A stretch of DNA of 64,000 nucleotides, from NCBI RefSeq assembly GCF_000735455.1, contig NZ_JMPS01000009.1, forward strand, positions 62,001 to 126,000, written 5' to 3'. The stretch's first letter is position 1. Every line of letters starts with the position of its first letter. Both the position numbers and the translations under genes were made by a program. Below, one piece after another: positions 35,501 through 45,513 of this stretch. The stretch is from Yokenella regensburgei ATCC 49455. Its GTDB lineage: Bacteria > Pseudomonadota > Gammaproteobacteria > Enterobacterales > Enterobacteriaceae. The notes below the pieces were generated by a model. The model did no database searches. It was not told where the DNA came from and saw only the letters and a program-made list of their open reading frames with translations.

Positions 35501-35640
35501 AGGGCAGCGAAACCTGGGTTCTGAATATCGATGAGGGTGGCGAGTTTGAGCAGATCCCGCCACAGCTGGAAGACATGTGCCGCATCATCAGCCAGGTACA
35601 TCAACATCACCACTACCTGTTGGGAGGCGTCGAAGTATGA
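32536..35640 (+). CDS. ygfK: YgfK, flavo-iron-sulfur oxidoreductase of the uric-acid pathway
   Basis: A 1034-residue protein (E. coli 1032). The N-terminal half resembles a dihydroorotate/dihydropyrimidine-dehydrogenase barrel (TPIGPAAGPHTQLAQN near 56-71, VTLSTMHGCPP near 227). Next come a cysteine-rich segment (CYVAPCVTACAIKQD, CDHQCQYNC), a GltD-like FAD/NAD(P)H module ([18 protein letters not shown] near 556; VVVIGAGNTAMDCA) and two C-terminal 4Fe-4S sites (CLECNYVCSKCVDVCP, CNECGNCAQFCP). It was once called a putative selenate reductase; genetic work in gut bacteria places it in anaerobic urate breakdown, probably reducing a purine or xanthine ring. Start MGDIMRP has GGAGAGG upstream. 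Confidence 0.94.
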   Translation: MGDIMRPVPFEELLTRIFDEYHDHRSIFGIPEQQFYSPAKQHDTRVFGESCATPIGPAAGPHTQLAQNIITSWLTGGRFIELKTVQILDRLELEKPCIDAEDECFNTEWSTEFTLLKAWDEYLKAWFVLHLLEEVFPLTPSSSGKSFIFNMSVGYNLDGIKQPPMQQFIDNMMDASAHPKFAMYRDTLQRWLNNEAFLDRHQLNDIRPQLSTLCERIPASMVHGVTLSTMHGCPPDEIEAICRYMLEEKSLNTFVKLNPTLLGYARVREILDTCGFDYVGLKEESFDHDLKIGQALEMLERLMSLAKDKHLGFGVKLTNTLGTINHKGALPGEEMYMSGRALFPLSINVAAMLSRAFNGKLPISYSGGASQLTVRDIFETGIRPITMATDLLKPGGYLRLSECMRELEQADGWDMTTIDVARLDALAERAVSMEYTQKHWKPEDRIEVSEKLPLTDCYVAPCVTACAIKQDIPEYIRLMGEQRYVEALELIYQRNALPAITGHICDHQCQYNCTRLDYDSSLNIRELKKIALEKGWEGYQERWHKPAGSGSLNPVAVIGAGPAGLAAGYFLARAGHPVTLFEREANAGGVVRNVIPQFRIPGELIQQDIDFVVAHGVNIVYGCEPDLTVEKLQEDGFKYVLVGVGTDKNSGIKLRGDNANVLKSLPFLREYNRGVEMHLGKHVVVIGAGNTAMDCARTALRMPGVEKATIVYRRSLQEMPAWREEYEEAVHDGVEFMFLSNPEQFDADGTLTVRVMRLGEPDEKGRRRPVETDETRTMHVTTVITSIGEQQDCDALEAMGIPMDASGWPEVNAEGETRKNGVFLIGDVQRGPSSIVSAIGNARRASDAILARENIRSHHSDKHWNNVDPAEIYRRKGAIVIENVGKDDRDAFVAQEASRCLECNYVCSKCVDVCPNRANVSIAVPGFQNRFQTLHLDAYCNECGNCAQFCPWQGKPYKDKLTVFSLPQDFTNSTNPGFFVEDDRVHVRQGSETWVLNIDEGGEFEQIPPQLEDMCRIISQVHQHHHYLLGGVEV

Positions 35641-36971
35641 GTATGTTAATCCTGAAAAATGCCACCGCCGTGCAGCTTTATCCGGCGAGCGTGCAGGAAA
35701 ACGTCGATATCGCGATTGAAGGCGATGTGATCCGCGAAGTAGGGAGTGCGCTGAGCCAGCGCTACCCCGATGCGCACGTTAAAGAGATGCACGGCAAGAT
35801 TGTGATGCCGGGGATCGTCTGCTCGCACAACCACTTCTACTCTGGCTTGTCACGTGGGGTTCAGGCCAACATCGCCCCGTGCCCGGATTTCATCTCTACG
35901 CTGAAAAACCTGTGGTGGAGGCTCGACCGCGCGCTCGACGAAGAGTCTCTCTATTACAGCGGCCTTATCTGCTCGATGGAGGCTATTCGCAGCGGTTGTA
36001 CTTCGGTTATCGACCACCACGCGTCGCCAAACTACATTGCCGGTTCCCTGAGCCAGCTGCGAAACGCCTTCCTGAAAGTGGGTCTGCGTGGCATGACCTG
36101 CTTCGAAACCACCAACCGTAACGGCGGGCAGAAAGAGCAGCAGGACAGCGTGGAAGAGAATATCCGCTTCGCTCGCGAAATTGACGCCGCCCGTACCAAA
36201 GGTCAGGAACCTTACCTGGTCGAAGCGCACATCGGCGCCCACGCGCCGTTTACCCTCTCCGACGAGGGGCTGTCGATGCTGCGCGAAGCCACTATCGCTA
36301 CCGGTCGCGGTCTGCACATCCACGCGGCTGAGGATAAATACGACGTTTCTCACAGCCATCATCACTACGGTAAAGACCTGCTGGAAAGACTGGCGGAGTA
36401 TGACCTGATTAACAGCAAAACGCTGGTCGCGCATGGCCTGTATCTTTCCGACAACGATATTCGTTTGCTGAATGAAAATGACGGTTTCCTGGTGCATAAC
36501 TCGCGTTCAAACATGAACAACCAGGTGGGCTATAACCATCGCCTGACCGAGTACCGCAACCTGGCGCTCGGCACCGACGGTATCGGCTCCGACATGTTCG
36601 AGGAGCTGAAGTTTGCCTTCTTCAAACATCGCGATGCCGGTGGCCCGCTGTGGCCAGACAGCTTTGCTCGCGCGCTGACTAACGGCAACACGCTGTTAAG
36701 CCGCAACTTCAACGCCAAATTTGGGCGTCTGGAAGCCGGATACAAAGCCGATCTGACCATTTGCGATTATGCCTCGCCGACGCCGCTTATTGCCGAGAAC
36801 ATCGCCGGTCATCTGGCGTTTGGCATTAGCGCGAATAACGTGAACAGCGTGATGGTGAATGGCGCGATGATTTACGAAGATCGCGAATTTGCCTTCGACT
36901 ATGAGCCTATCTTCGCCGAAGCGAGAAAAGCTGCTGCGAAACTATGGCAGCGCATGGATGCACTGAACTAA
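35637..36971 (+). CDS. ssnA: SsnA, chlorohydrolase/aminohydrolase of the purine locus
   Basis: A 444-residue metal-dependent hydrolase of the amidohydrolase superfamily. Metal ligands: His64-Asn-His66 (VCSHNHFYSG), HIHAAED, and the aspartate in ALGTDGIGSD. E. coli SsnA starts six bases later (442 residues); the ATG at 35637 is favoured because it overlaps the ygfK stop (ATGA) and has GGGAGG nine bases upstream. It is required for urate-dependent growth in the homologous system; it probably opens or deaminates a reduced purine intermediate. Confidence 0.92.
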   Translation: MSMLILKNATAVQLYPASVQENVDIAIEGDVIREVGSALSQRYPDAHVKEMHGKIVMPGIVCSHNHFYSGLSRGVQANIAPCPDFISTLKNLWWRLDRALDEESLYYSGLICSMEAIRSGCTSVIDHHASPNYIAGSLSQLRNAFLKVGLRGMTCFETTNRNGGQKEQQDSVEENIRFAREIDAARTKGQEPYLVEAHIGAHAPFTLSDEGLSMLREATIATGRGLHIHAAEDKYDVSHSHHHYGKDLLERLAEYDLINSKTLVAHGLYLSDNDIRLLNENDGFLVHNSRSNMNNQVGYNHRLTEYRNLALGTDGIGSDMFEELKFAFFKHRDAGGPLWPDSFARALTNGNTLLSRNFNAKFGRLEAGYKADLTICDYASPTPLIAENIAGHLAFGISANNVNSVMVNGAMIYEDREFAFDYEPIFAEARKAAAKLWQRMDALN

Positions 36972-36979
36972 ACCCGTGA

Positions 36980-37001
36980 CCTCCCCGCCGCTGCGGGGAG
37001 G
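36980..37001 (+). other. Intercistronic hairpin ssnA-ygfM
   Basis: Perfect 9-bp stem CCTCCCCGC / GCGGGGAGG with loop CGCT in the 49-bp spacer, no T-run. Same design as the ygeY-hyuA hairpin. Confidence 0.6.
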
Positions 37002-37020
37002 TGCCGATGAGGATGAATTC

Positions 37021-37800
37021 ATGATTGAGCAATTTTTCAGACCAGACTCCATCGAACAAGCGCTGGAGTTAAAAAGCCACTACAAGGAGCAAGCCGTCTG
37101 GTTTGCAGGCGGCAGTAAGCTCAATGCCATGCCCGGACGCACCGATAAGCGTATCGCCATCTCGCTGGAAGACCTGTCCCTGGACTGGGCCGACTGGGAT
37201 AACGGCTGTCTGCGCATCGGGTTGATGTCCAGACTGCAGACGCTCCGGGAACTCAACTTCATCCCCGACGCCCTGTATGACGCGCTGGGGTTCATTGATT
37301 CTCGTCACCTGCGTAATCAGTCGACTCTCGGTGGTGAAATTGCCGCCTGTCAGGAAGAGTCGGTGCTTATTCCGGTACTACTGGCACTGGATGCGCTGCT
37401 GGTATTTGCCAACGGTGACACGCTGCCGCTCGAAGCCTGGCTCGCCTCCCGCGACGATCAGCTGTTAACCGAAATTGTTATCCATGATCCCTTCCGTGCC
37501 TGCGCAACCCGGCGCATCAGCCGTTCCCATGCCGGGCTCTCGGTGGTGACTGCCGCCGTTGCCGTCACCAACAAAGGAGAAACGCGCATCGCCATTGACG
37601 GTGTTGCAGACATTCCTGTTCGTCTGCGTGACGTCGAAGCACAGCAGCTGGAAGGTGAAGCACTTGAGCACGCCGTGCGTGAGGCCGTCTTCCCGCGCGC
37701 GGATATTCGCGGCAGTGCCGATTATAAACGTTATATCGCAGGAGTGGCGGTAGCGGACCTGTTCGCTGACTGCCAGCAAATGGGAGAGGAATTAGCATGA
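37021..37800 (+). CDS. ygfM: YgfM, FAD-binding molybdopterin dehydrogenase subunit
   Basis: A 259-residue FAD subunit of the xanthine/CO dehydrogenase medium-chain type, equal in length to E. coli YgfM. The FAD loop reads AVWFAGGSKLNA (near residues 27-38), and RHLRNQSTLGGEIAA is the second motif. I chose MIEQFFRPDS with GAGG upstream; a longer frame from 36976 would include the hairpin. It overlaps xdhD by 4 bp, so it is the flavin partner of XdhD. Confidence 0.93.
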   Translation: MIEQFFRPDSIEQALELKSHYKEQAVWFAGGSKLNAMPGRTDKRIAISLEDLSLDWADWDNGCLRIGLMSRLQTLRELNFIPDALYDALGFIDSRHLRNQSTLGGEIAACQEESVLIPVLLALDALLVFANGDTLPLEAWLASRDDQLLTEIVIHDPFRACATRRISRSHAGLSVVTAAVAVTNKGETRIAIDGVADIPVRLRDVEAQQLEGEALEHAVREAVFPRADIRGSADYKRYIAGVAVADLFADCQQMGEELA

Positions 37801-40667
37801 TCATCCATTTCAATCTGAATGACAGCGTGCGCGAGCTGAAAGTCGCACCTGGCGAAAACGTTCAACGGCTACTGTTTAACTTAGGGATGCACTCCGTACG
37901 TAACAGCGACGACGGCTTCGGCTTCGCCGGTACTGATGCCATTCTGTTCAACGGTCGCATCGTCAACGCCTCGTTACTGATTGCCGCACAGCTCGATAAA
38001 GCCATCGTGCGTACCGCTGAATCTCTGGGGAGCTGGAATCAGCTGAGCCTTGTGCAGCAGGCCATGGTCGACGTTGGCGTGGTGCAGTCGGGTTACAGCG
38101 ATCCGGCCACCGCACTCATCATCAGCGATCTGCTGGACCGTATTACCGAGCCAACTCGCGACGAGATTGACGATGCCCTGTCCGGCATTTTCAGTCGCGA
38201 TGCCGGGTATCAGCAGTTCTACCAGGTTATCGAGCTGGCGATTGCCCGCAAAACGAATCCGCAGCTGGCCTCTGAATACGCCCCCACCTTCCGCGACGAT
38301 CTCGCGGTTATCGGCAAGATCCACCCGAAATCAGACGCCGCGAAAATGGTGCAGGCCAAACCATGCTACGTGGAGGACCGCATCACCGCAGATGCCTGCG
38401 TCGTTAAGATGCTGCGCAGCCCGCATCCGCATGCGCTCATCACCCACCTCGACGTCAGCAAAGCAGAAGCGCTGCCCGGGGTTGTCCACGTGATCACCCA
38501 CCTGAACTGCCCGGATATTTACTACACGCCGGGTGGCCAAAGCGCCCCAGAGCCCTCACCGCTCGACCGCCGTATGTTTGGCAAAAAACTGCGTCACGTT
38601 GGCGATCGCGTTGCCGCCATTGTTGCAGAGAGCGAAGAGATTGCCATGGCGGCAATGGCGCTGATTGAGGTGGAGTACGAGGTCCTCAAACCGGTAATGT
38701 CTATCGACGAGGCGATGGCGGAAGATGCTCCGGTTATCCACGACGAACCGGTCGTGTATGGTGTCGGCGCGCCGGATACGCTGGAAGAAGATAACCATCA
38801 CGCCGTCGATCGCGGCGAGCATATGATCGTTAACTTCCCAATCGGCGCCCGTCCGCGTAAAAACATCGCCGCTGGCGTTCACGGCCATATCGGTGACGTA
38901 GCGCGCGGTTTTGCCGATGCGGATGTCATCATCGAGCGTACCTACCGTTCCACTCAGGCGCAGCAGTGCCCGACGGAAACACACATCTGCTTCACCCGTA
39001 TGGACGGCGATCGTCTGGTGATCCACGCCTCTACCCAGGTACCGTGGCACGTGCGCCGCCAGGTAGCGCGTATCGTCGGCATGAAGCAAAACAAGGTTCA
39101 CGTCGTGAAAGAGCGCGTGGGCGGCGGCTTCGGTTCTAAGCAGGACATCCTGCTGGAGGAGGTTTGCGCCTGGGCGACCTGCGTGACCGGGCGTCCGGTC
39201 TATTTCCGCTACACCCGTGAAGAAGAGTTTATCGCGAATACCAGCCGCCACGTGGCGAAAGTCACCGTGAAACTCGGGGCGAAAAAAGATGGTCGCCTGA
39301 CGGCTATCGACATGGATTTCCGTGCCAATACCGGCCCTTACGGCAACCACGCGCTGACGGTGCCATCTAACGGCCCGGCGCTCTCGCTGCCGCTGTACCC
39401 GTGCGACAACGTGAATTTCACCGTCACCACCTACTACAGCAACATCTGCCCGGCCGGAGCCTACCAGGGCTACGGCGCGCCAAAAGGCAACTTCGCCCTC
39501 ACCATGGCGCTGGCAGAGCTGGCAGAACAGCTGAAGATCGATCAGCTCGACATCATTGAACGCAACCGCGTTCACGAAGGCCAGGAGCTGAAGATCCTTG
39601 GCGCTATTGGCGAAGGGAAAGCACCGACGTCGGTGCCAACCGCCGCCAGCTGCGCGCTGGAAGAGATCCTGCGCCAGGGTCGTGAGATGATCCAGTGGGA
39701 TTCTCCGAAACCGCAGAACGGCGACTGGCGCACCGGGCGTGGTGTGGCGATCATCATGCAAAAATCCGGGATCCCGGATATCGACCAGGCCAACTGTATG
39801 GTTAAGCTGGAGTCGGACGGCACGTTCATTGTGCATTCCGGCGGTGCGGATATCGGGACCGGTCTTGATACCGTGGTCGCCAAGCTGACCGCCGAGGTGC
39901 TGCACTGCCCGCTTGAGGATGTGCACGTGATTTCCGGCGACACCGACCATGCGCTGTTTGATAAAGGCGCCTACGCCTCTTCCGGCACCTGCTTCTCCGG
40001 CAACGCGGCGCGCATGGCAGCGGAGAACCTGCTGGCGAAAATCCGCTTCCACGGTGCTGCACTTCTGGGTGAACCGGAGGAAGACGTCGAGCTGGTGGCA
40101 CCGGGCGTCGTGCGCGGTAAGAAGGGTGAGATAAGCTATGCCAAAATCGCCCACGAGGCCGAGACCGGCACCGGCTTTGGCGTGCTGGTTGCGACAGCCT
40201 GCTATACCTCTCCGGACTTCGCCTTCCCGTATGGGGCTAACTTCGCGGAAGTGGCGGTGAACGTACGCAGCGGTGAGATACGGCTTGAGAAGTTCTATGC
40301 CCTGCTTGACTGCGGCACCCCGGTGAACCCGGACCTGGCGCTGGGGCAAATCTACGGGGCTTCCCTGCGTGCTATCGGCCACAGCCTGATGGAAGAGATT
40401 ATCTACGATCGTGAAGGTCACCCGATCAACCGCGATCTGCGCAGCTATGGCGCACCAAAAATTGGCGACATACCGCGCGACTTCCGTGCGGTACTGGTGC
40501 CAAGCGACGACAAAGTGGGTCCGTTTGGCGCGAAGTCGATCTCTGAGATCGGCGTTAACGGCGCGGCCCCGTCTATTGCCACCGCGATTCACGATGCCTG
40601 TGGTGTGTGGCTACGTGAATGGCACTTCACACCGGAGAAAATACTCACCGCACTAGGCAAACTGTAA
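37797..40667 (+). CDS. xdhD: XdhD, molybdenum hydroxylase with degenerate 2Fe-2S domain
   Basis: A 956-residue fused protein, the same length as E. coli XdhD. Residues 1-160 align with the [2Fe-2S] module of xanthine dehydrogenases, but the cluster cysteines are missing (SVRNSDDGFGFAGTDAILFN replaces the cysteine loop). Residues about 175-956 are the molybdenum domain: GGGFGSKQD, AGAYQGYGAPKG, GADIGTGLDT and the C-terminal VGPFGAKSISEIGV in place of the usual GE motif region. It is annotated in family databases as a probable selenium-dependent hydroxylase. Electron transfer must use partners such as YgfM and YgfK or XdhC. It is one of the genes needed for anaerobic urate use in the homologous system. 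Confidence 0.94.
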   Translation: MIIHFNLNDSVRELKVAPGENVQRLLFNLGMHSVRNSDDGFGFAGTDAILFNGRIVNASLLIAAQLDKAIVRTAESLGSWNQLSLVQQAMVDVGVVQSGYSDPATALIISDLLDRITEPTRDEIDDALSGIFSRDAGYQQFYQVIELAIARKTNPQLASEYAPTFRDDLAVIGKIHPKSDAAKMVQAKPCYVEDRITADACVVKMLRSPHPHALITHLDVSKAEALPGVVHVITHLNCPDIYYTPGGQSAPEPSPLDRRMFGKKLRHVGDRVAAIVAESEEIAMAAMALIEVEYEVLKPVMSIDEAMAEDAPVIHDEPVVYGVGAPDTLEEDNHHAVDRGEHMIVNFPIGARPRKNIAAGVHGHIGDVARGFADADVIIERTYRSTQAQQCPTETHICFTRMDGDRLVIHASTQVPWHVRRQVARIVGMKQNKVHVVKERVGGGFGSKQDILLEEVCAWATCVTGRPVYFRYTREEEFIANTSRHVAKVTVKLGAKKDGRLTAIDMDFRANTGPYGNHALTVPSNGPALSLPLYPCDNVNFTVTTYYSNICPAGAYQGYGAPKGNFALTMALAELAEQLKIDQLDIIERNRVHEGQELKILGAIGEGKAPTSVPTAASCALEEILRQGREMIQWDSPKPQNGDWRTGRGVAIIMQKSGIPDIDQANCMVKLESDGTFIVHSGGADIGTGLDTVVAKLTAEVLHCPLEDVHVISGDTDHALFDKGAYASSGTCFSGNAARMAAENLLAKIRFHGAALLGEPEEDVELVAPGVVRGKKGEISYAKIAHEAETGTGFGVLVATACYTSPDFAFPYGANFAEVAVNVRSGEIRLEKFYALLDCGTPVNPDLALGQIYGASLRAIGHSLMEEIIYDREGHPINRDLRSYGAPKIGDIPRDFRAVLVPSDDKVGPFGAKSISEIGVNGAAPSIATAIHDACGVWLREWHFTPEKILTALGKL

Positions 40668-40682
40668 GCATCGTCATTGAAC

Positions 40683-40701
40683 GGGGCTGCCCCGCAGCCC
40701 C
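40683..40701 (+). terminator. Hairpin after xdhD
   Basis: GGGGCTG / CAGCCCC, 7 bp, loop CCCCG, 15 bp after the stop. Only a weak T-rich stretch (GGTTTT) follows, so termination strength is uncertain. Confidence 0.45.
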
Positions 40702-40844
40702 ACACAGGTTTTACCGCATCTGCTGATCATCACTATATGAGAGACATTCTCAGGGATAGCTGTACCTGACGTTCCAGTTTGACGGTTAAGCGGATGGTAA
40801 GCAGTCGTTTCAGATGATCAAATTTACTTTGAAGGAGTGAAGGG

Positions 40845-42242
40845 ATGTCTGATATTACCCAGTCCGAATCCGATCTTATTTATAAGCTGGAAGATAAACC
40901 ACCGATGAGACAGGGCCTGCTTGGCGCCATTACTCATCTGCTCGCCATTTTTGTTCCGATGGTCACCCCCGCACTGATCGTCGGTGCCTCACTAAAGCTC
41001 TCCACCGAAACCACCGCCTATCTGGTCTCTATGGCGATGATCGCCTCCGGCGTAGGCACCTGGTTACAGGTTAACCGCTACGGACGAGTCGGCTCTGGCC
41101 TGCTCTCCATTCAGTCCGTTAACTTCTCGTTCGTGACCGCAATGATCGCCATCGGGACCAGTATGCGCAGCGACGGCATTCACGAAGAGCTGATTATGTC
41201 TTCCCTGCTGGGCGTGTCGTTTGTCGGCGCCTTTCTGGTCGTTGGCTCCTCTTTCGTGCTCCCTTATCTGCGGCGTGTCATTACCCCAACCGTCAGCGGC
41301 GTTGTGGTACTGATGATTGGTCTGAGCCTGATTAAGGTCGGTATTATCGATTTTGGCGGCGGTCTGGCCGCCAAAAACAGCGGCACTTTCGGGGATTATC
41401 AGAATATCGGTCTCGGCCTTCTGGTGCTGCTGGTGGTTATCGGTTTCAACTGCATGCGCAGCCCGTTAATGCGCATGTGTGGGATAGCCGTCGGGCTGAT
41501 GGTGGGGTATCTCGTCGCGCTGTGCCTCGGCATGGTTGATTTTAGCGTGATGCGTAACCTGCCGCTCATCACCATCCCGCAGCCGTTCAAGTACGGCTTC
41601 TCCTTTGATTTTCACCAGTTTCTGGTCGTCGGCATCATCTACCTGCTGAGCGTACTGGAAGCAGTTGGCTCCATCACCGCCACCGCCATTGTGTCTCAGC
41701 AGCCGGTCGAGGGAGATGAATACCAGCAGCGGCTGAAGGGCGGCGTGCTGGCAGACGGCCTGGTGTCGGTGATTGCCTCGGCGCTCGGTTCGCTGCCGCT
41801 CACTACCTTTGCGCAGAATAATGGCGTTATCCAGATGACCGGCGTGGCGTCGCGCTATGTCGGCAAAATCATCGCCGTGCTGCTGGTTATCCTCGGCCTG
41901 TTCCCGGTTATCGGCCGCTTCTTTACCACTTTTCCGGCTCCGGTGCTCGGCGGTGCGATGACGCTGATGTTCTCGATGATCGCCATCGCCGGGATCCGCA
42001 TCATCATCACCAACGGCCTGAAGCGCCGTGAAACGCTGATTGTGGCCACGTCCCTCGGGCTCGGCCTTGGCGTCTCTTACGATCCAGCTCTGTTCCAGGC
42101 GCTGCCCGCGTCTATCTACGTGCTGGTCGAAAACCCTATCTGCGCCGGGGGCTTAACCGCCATCATCCTTAACTTGCTCATTCCTCTACGCCGCGAAGAA
42201 CCGGTTATCGCCACCGACGCTACCGTTAACGAACTGGAATAA
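40845..42242 (+). CDS. xanQ: XanQ, xanthine permease (NCS2)
   Basis: A 465-residue NCS2/NAT transporter with about fourteen membrane segments. The NAT signature QNNGVIQMTGVASRYVG lies near residues 324-340, and the glutamate of VLEAVGSITAT is in TM8. In E. coli XanQ is a high-affinity xanthine:proton symporter. AAGGAGTGAAGGG precedes the ATG. The 177-bp gap before it shows no -24/-12 element, so expression may come from an unrecognised promoter or read-through. guaD follows after 13 bp. Confidence 0.94.
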   Translation: MSDITQSESDLIYKLEDKPPMRQGLLGAITHLLAIFVPMVTPALIVGASLKLSTETTAYLVSMAMIASGVGTWLQVNRYGRVGSGLLSIQSVNFSFVTAMIAIGTSMRSDGIHEELIMSSLLGVSFVGAFLVVGSSFVLPYLRRVITPTVSGVVVLMIGLSLIKVGIIDFGGGLAAKNSGTFGDYQNIGLGLLVLLVVIGFNCMRSPLMRMCGIAVGLMVGYLVALCLGMVDFSVMRNLPLITIPQPFKYGFSFDFHQFLVVGIIYLLSVLEAVGSITATAIVSQQPVEGDEYQQRLKGGVLADGLVSVIASALGSLPLTTFAQNNGVIQMTGVASRYVGKIIAVLLVILGLFPVIGRFFTTFPAPVLGGAMTLMFSMIAIAGIRIIITNGLKRRETLIVATSLGLGLGVSYDPALFQALPASIYVLVENPICAGGLTAIILNLLIPLRREEPVIATDATVNELE

Positions 42243-42255
42243 AAAGGAAATCAGT

Positions 42256-43572
<1,317 letters not shown>

Positions 43573-43604
43573 CGCTATTTCCACTATCAAGCAGGGGAAT
43601 GACA

Positions 43605-44972
43605 ATGGCAGACGATTCGCTTAACACACCGGGTACCGCGCAACCGCGCAGCGCCCTCGACAACTACTTTAAAATCACCGAACGCGGCAGCTCAACCCGC
43701 CAGGAGATACTCGCCGGTTTAACCACCTTTCTGGCGATGGTGTACTCGGTCATTGTGGTGCCGGGCATGCTGGGCAAGGCCGGGTTTTCACCGGGTGCCG
43801 TTTTCGTTGCCACCTGCCTGGTGGCCGGGTTCGGCTCGCTGTTAATGGGGCTGTGGGCTAACCTGCCGATGGCTATCGGCTGTGCGATTTCACTCACCGC
43901 CTTTACCGCCTTCAGCCTGGTGCTGGGGCAGCATATTCCCATCCCCGTCGCGCTGGGAGCGGTGTTCCTGATGGGGGTTATCTTCACCGCCATCTCGGTA
44001 ACCGGGGTGCGAACCTGGATCCTGCGCAATCTGCCGATGGGGATAGCGCACGGCACCGGGATCGGCATTGGGCTGTTTCTGCTGCTAATCGCCGCAAACG
44101 GCGTGGGTCTGGTGATTAAGAACCCGCTCGACGGGATGCCGGTGGCGCTGGGGGCCTTCACCTCGTTCCCGGTCGCCATGGCGCTGCTCGGCCTTGCCGC
44201 TATCTTTGGTCTGGAGAAGAGCAAAGTGCCCGGTGGGATCCTGCTGGTTATCATCGCAATCTCTATTATCGGGCTGATATTCGACCCGGCGGTGAAGTAC
44301 CACGGTCTGGTCGCGATGCCGAAGATGCAGGATGAAGCGGGAAATTCGCTGATGTTCACCCTCGACATCATGGGTGCCCTGCAGCCGTACGTGCTGCCGA
44401 GCGTGCTGGCGCTGGTGATGACCGCGGTGTTTGATGCCACCGGCACCATCCGCGCGGTGGCCGGCCAGGGGAATTTACTCGATGAAAACAATCAGATAAT
44501 CAACGGCGGAAAGGCATTAACCAGCGACTCGGTGAGCTCTATCTTCTCGGGCCTGGTGGGTGCGGCTCCGGCTGCGGTGTATATCGAGTCCGCCGCCGGA
44601 ACGGCTGCAGGTGGGAAAACGGGCCTTACCGCCGTAGTGGTTGGCCTGCTGTTCCTGCTGGTGCTGTTCCTGTCACCGCTGGCGTACCTTATCCCCGGCT
44701 ATGCCACGGCACCGGCGCTGATGTATGTGGGCCTGTTGATGCTGAGTAACGTCACCAAACTCGACTTCAACGACTTTATCGACGCCATGTCGGGGCTGGT
44801 TTGCGCGGTATTTATCGTTCTGACCTGTAACATCGTAACCGGCATCATGCTGGGCTTTGTCACCCTGGTGGTCGGCAGGGTCTTTTCCGGCGAGTGGCGC
44901 AAGCTGAACGTCGGTACCGTAGCGATTGCCATCATTCTGGTGGTGTTCTACGCGGGAGGCTGGGCTATCTAA
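43605..44972 (+). CDS. ghxQ: GhxQ, guanine/hypoxanthine permease (AzgA type)
   Basis: A 455-residue NCS2-superfamily transporter of the AzgA branch, the same length as E. coli GhxQ. It carries [17 protein letters not shown] near the N-terminus, [12 protein letters not shown], and [19 protein letters not shown] near residue 325. I chose the ATG at 43605 because GGGG at 43594-43597 is seven bases upstream; the ATG at 43599 abuts the ribosome binding site. It imports guanine and hypoxanthine for GuaD and XdhABC. Confidence 0.93.
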   Translation: MADDSLNTPGTAQPRSALDNYFKITERGSSTRQEILAGLTTFLAMVYSVIVVPGMLGKAGFSPGAVFVATCLVAGFGSLLMGLWANLPMAIGCAISLTAFTAFSLVLGQHIPIPVALGAVFLMGVIFTAISVTGVRTWILRNLPMGIAHGTGIGIGLFLLLIAANGVGLVIKNPLDGMPVALGAFTSFPVAMALLGLAAIFGLEKSKVPGGILLVIIAISIIGLIFDPAVKYHGLVAMPKMQDEAGNSLMFTLDIMGALQPYVLPSVLALVMTAVFDATGTIRAVAGQGNLLDENNQIINGGKALTSDSVSSIFSGLVGAAPAAVYIESAAGTAAGGKTGLTAVVVGLLFLLVLFLSPLAYLIPGYATAPALMYVGLLMLSNVTKLDFNDFIDAMSGLVCAVFIVLTCNIVTGIMLGFVTLVVGRVFSGEWRKLNVGTVAIAIILVVFYAGGWAI

Positions 44973-44975
44973 ACT

Positions 44976-45012
44976 AAAAAGCCGGGTTAGCATGATGCTA
45001 CCCGGCTTTTTT
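44976..45012. terminator. Bidirectional terminator between ghxQ and ygfS
   Basis: Stem GCCGGGTTAGC / GCTACCCGGC (one bulged T) with loop ATGAT, five A before and six T after. It serves ghxQ (+) and ygfS (-), which converge. Confidence 0.9.
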
Positions 45013-45036
45013 ACGCCCTGCGGTTAACGAGTGTGG

Positions 45037-45513
45037 TTAACAGGAATAGAGGCCCGCACTGGCAACCACTCTCTGTCTTTGCAACGCCACCAGCATTTCA
45101 TCGGTCATGACACTCAGGGCAAACGTCGGACAAACCTCGACGCAGGCGGGCCCCTGCTCACGGTGACCACAGAGATCGCACTTCACAATCGCTGGCGGCT
45201 GCTTCGCTGCCACTTCAATGGTAATTGCGCCAAACGGACAGGCCACAGCGCAGCTCTGGCAGCCGATACAGCGCGAAGGATCCGCTTCTACCGCCTCTTT
45301 ACCCATCCGCAGTGCCGCCACCGGACAAGCGGCAACACAGGGAGCGTTTTCACACTGATGGCACATCACCGGCACGCTGAGATGGTCAAGGCGCAGCACC
45401 TTGAGCCGCGGGGCAAAAGGCGCTGACGGCGAAACGTGCTCCAGCGCGCAGGCCACCTCACAGGTTCTACAACCAATGCATGCTTCAGGACTGGCAACGA
45501 TAAAACTGGTCAT
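45037..45513 (-). CDS. ygfS: YgfS, 4Fe-4S ferredoxin-like electron carrier
   Basis: A 158-residue protein of the HycB/DmsB-like ferredoxin family. Four clusters of cysteines: [37 protein letters not shown] and [18 protein letters not shown], enough for up to four [4Fe-4S] centres. It likely carries electrons to or from UacF, with which it overlaps by 4 bp (uacF upstream on the same strand). A source such as formate dehydrogenase is suggested by work on the related AegA system; not visible here. Confidence 0.92.
   Translation of the reverse strand: MTSFIVASPEACIGCRTCEVACALEHVSPSAPFAPRLKVLRLDHLSVPVMCHQCENAPCVAACPVAALRMGKEAVEADPSRCIGCQSCAVACPFGAITIEVAAKQPPAIVKCDLCGHREQGPACVEVCPTFALSVMTDEMLVALQRQRVVASAGLYSC

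Noticed and set aside
38556-40592. A 678-codon open frame antisense to xdhD
   Set aside because: It is fully explained by codon bias of the GC-rich xdhD gene read on the opposite strand. The translation is low-complexity in Arg, His and Val with no domain, and xdhD itself is certain.
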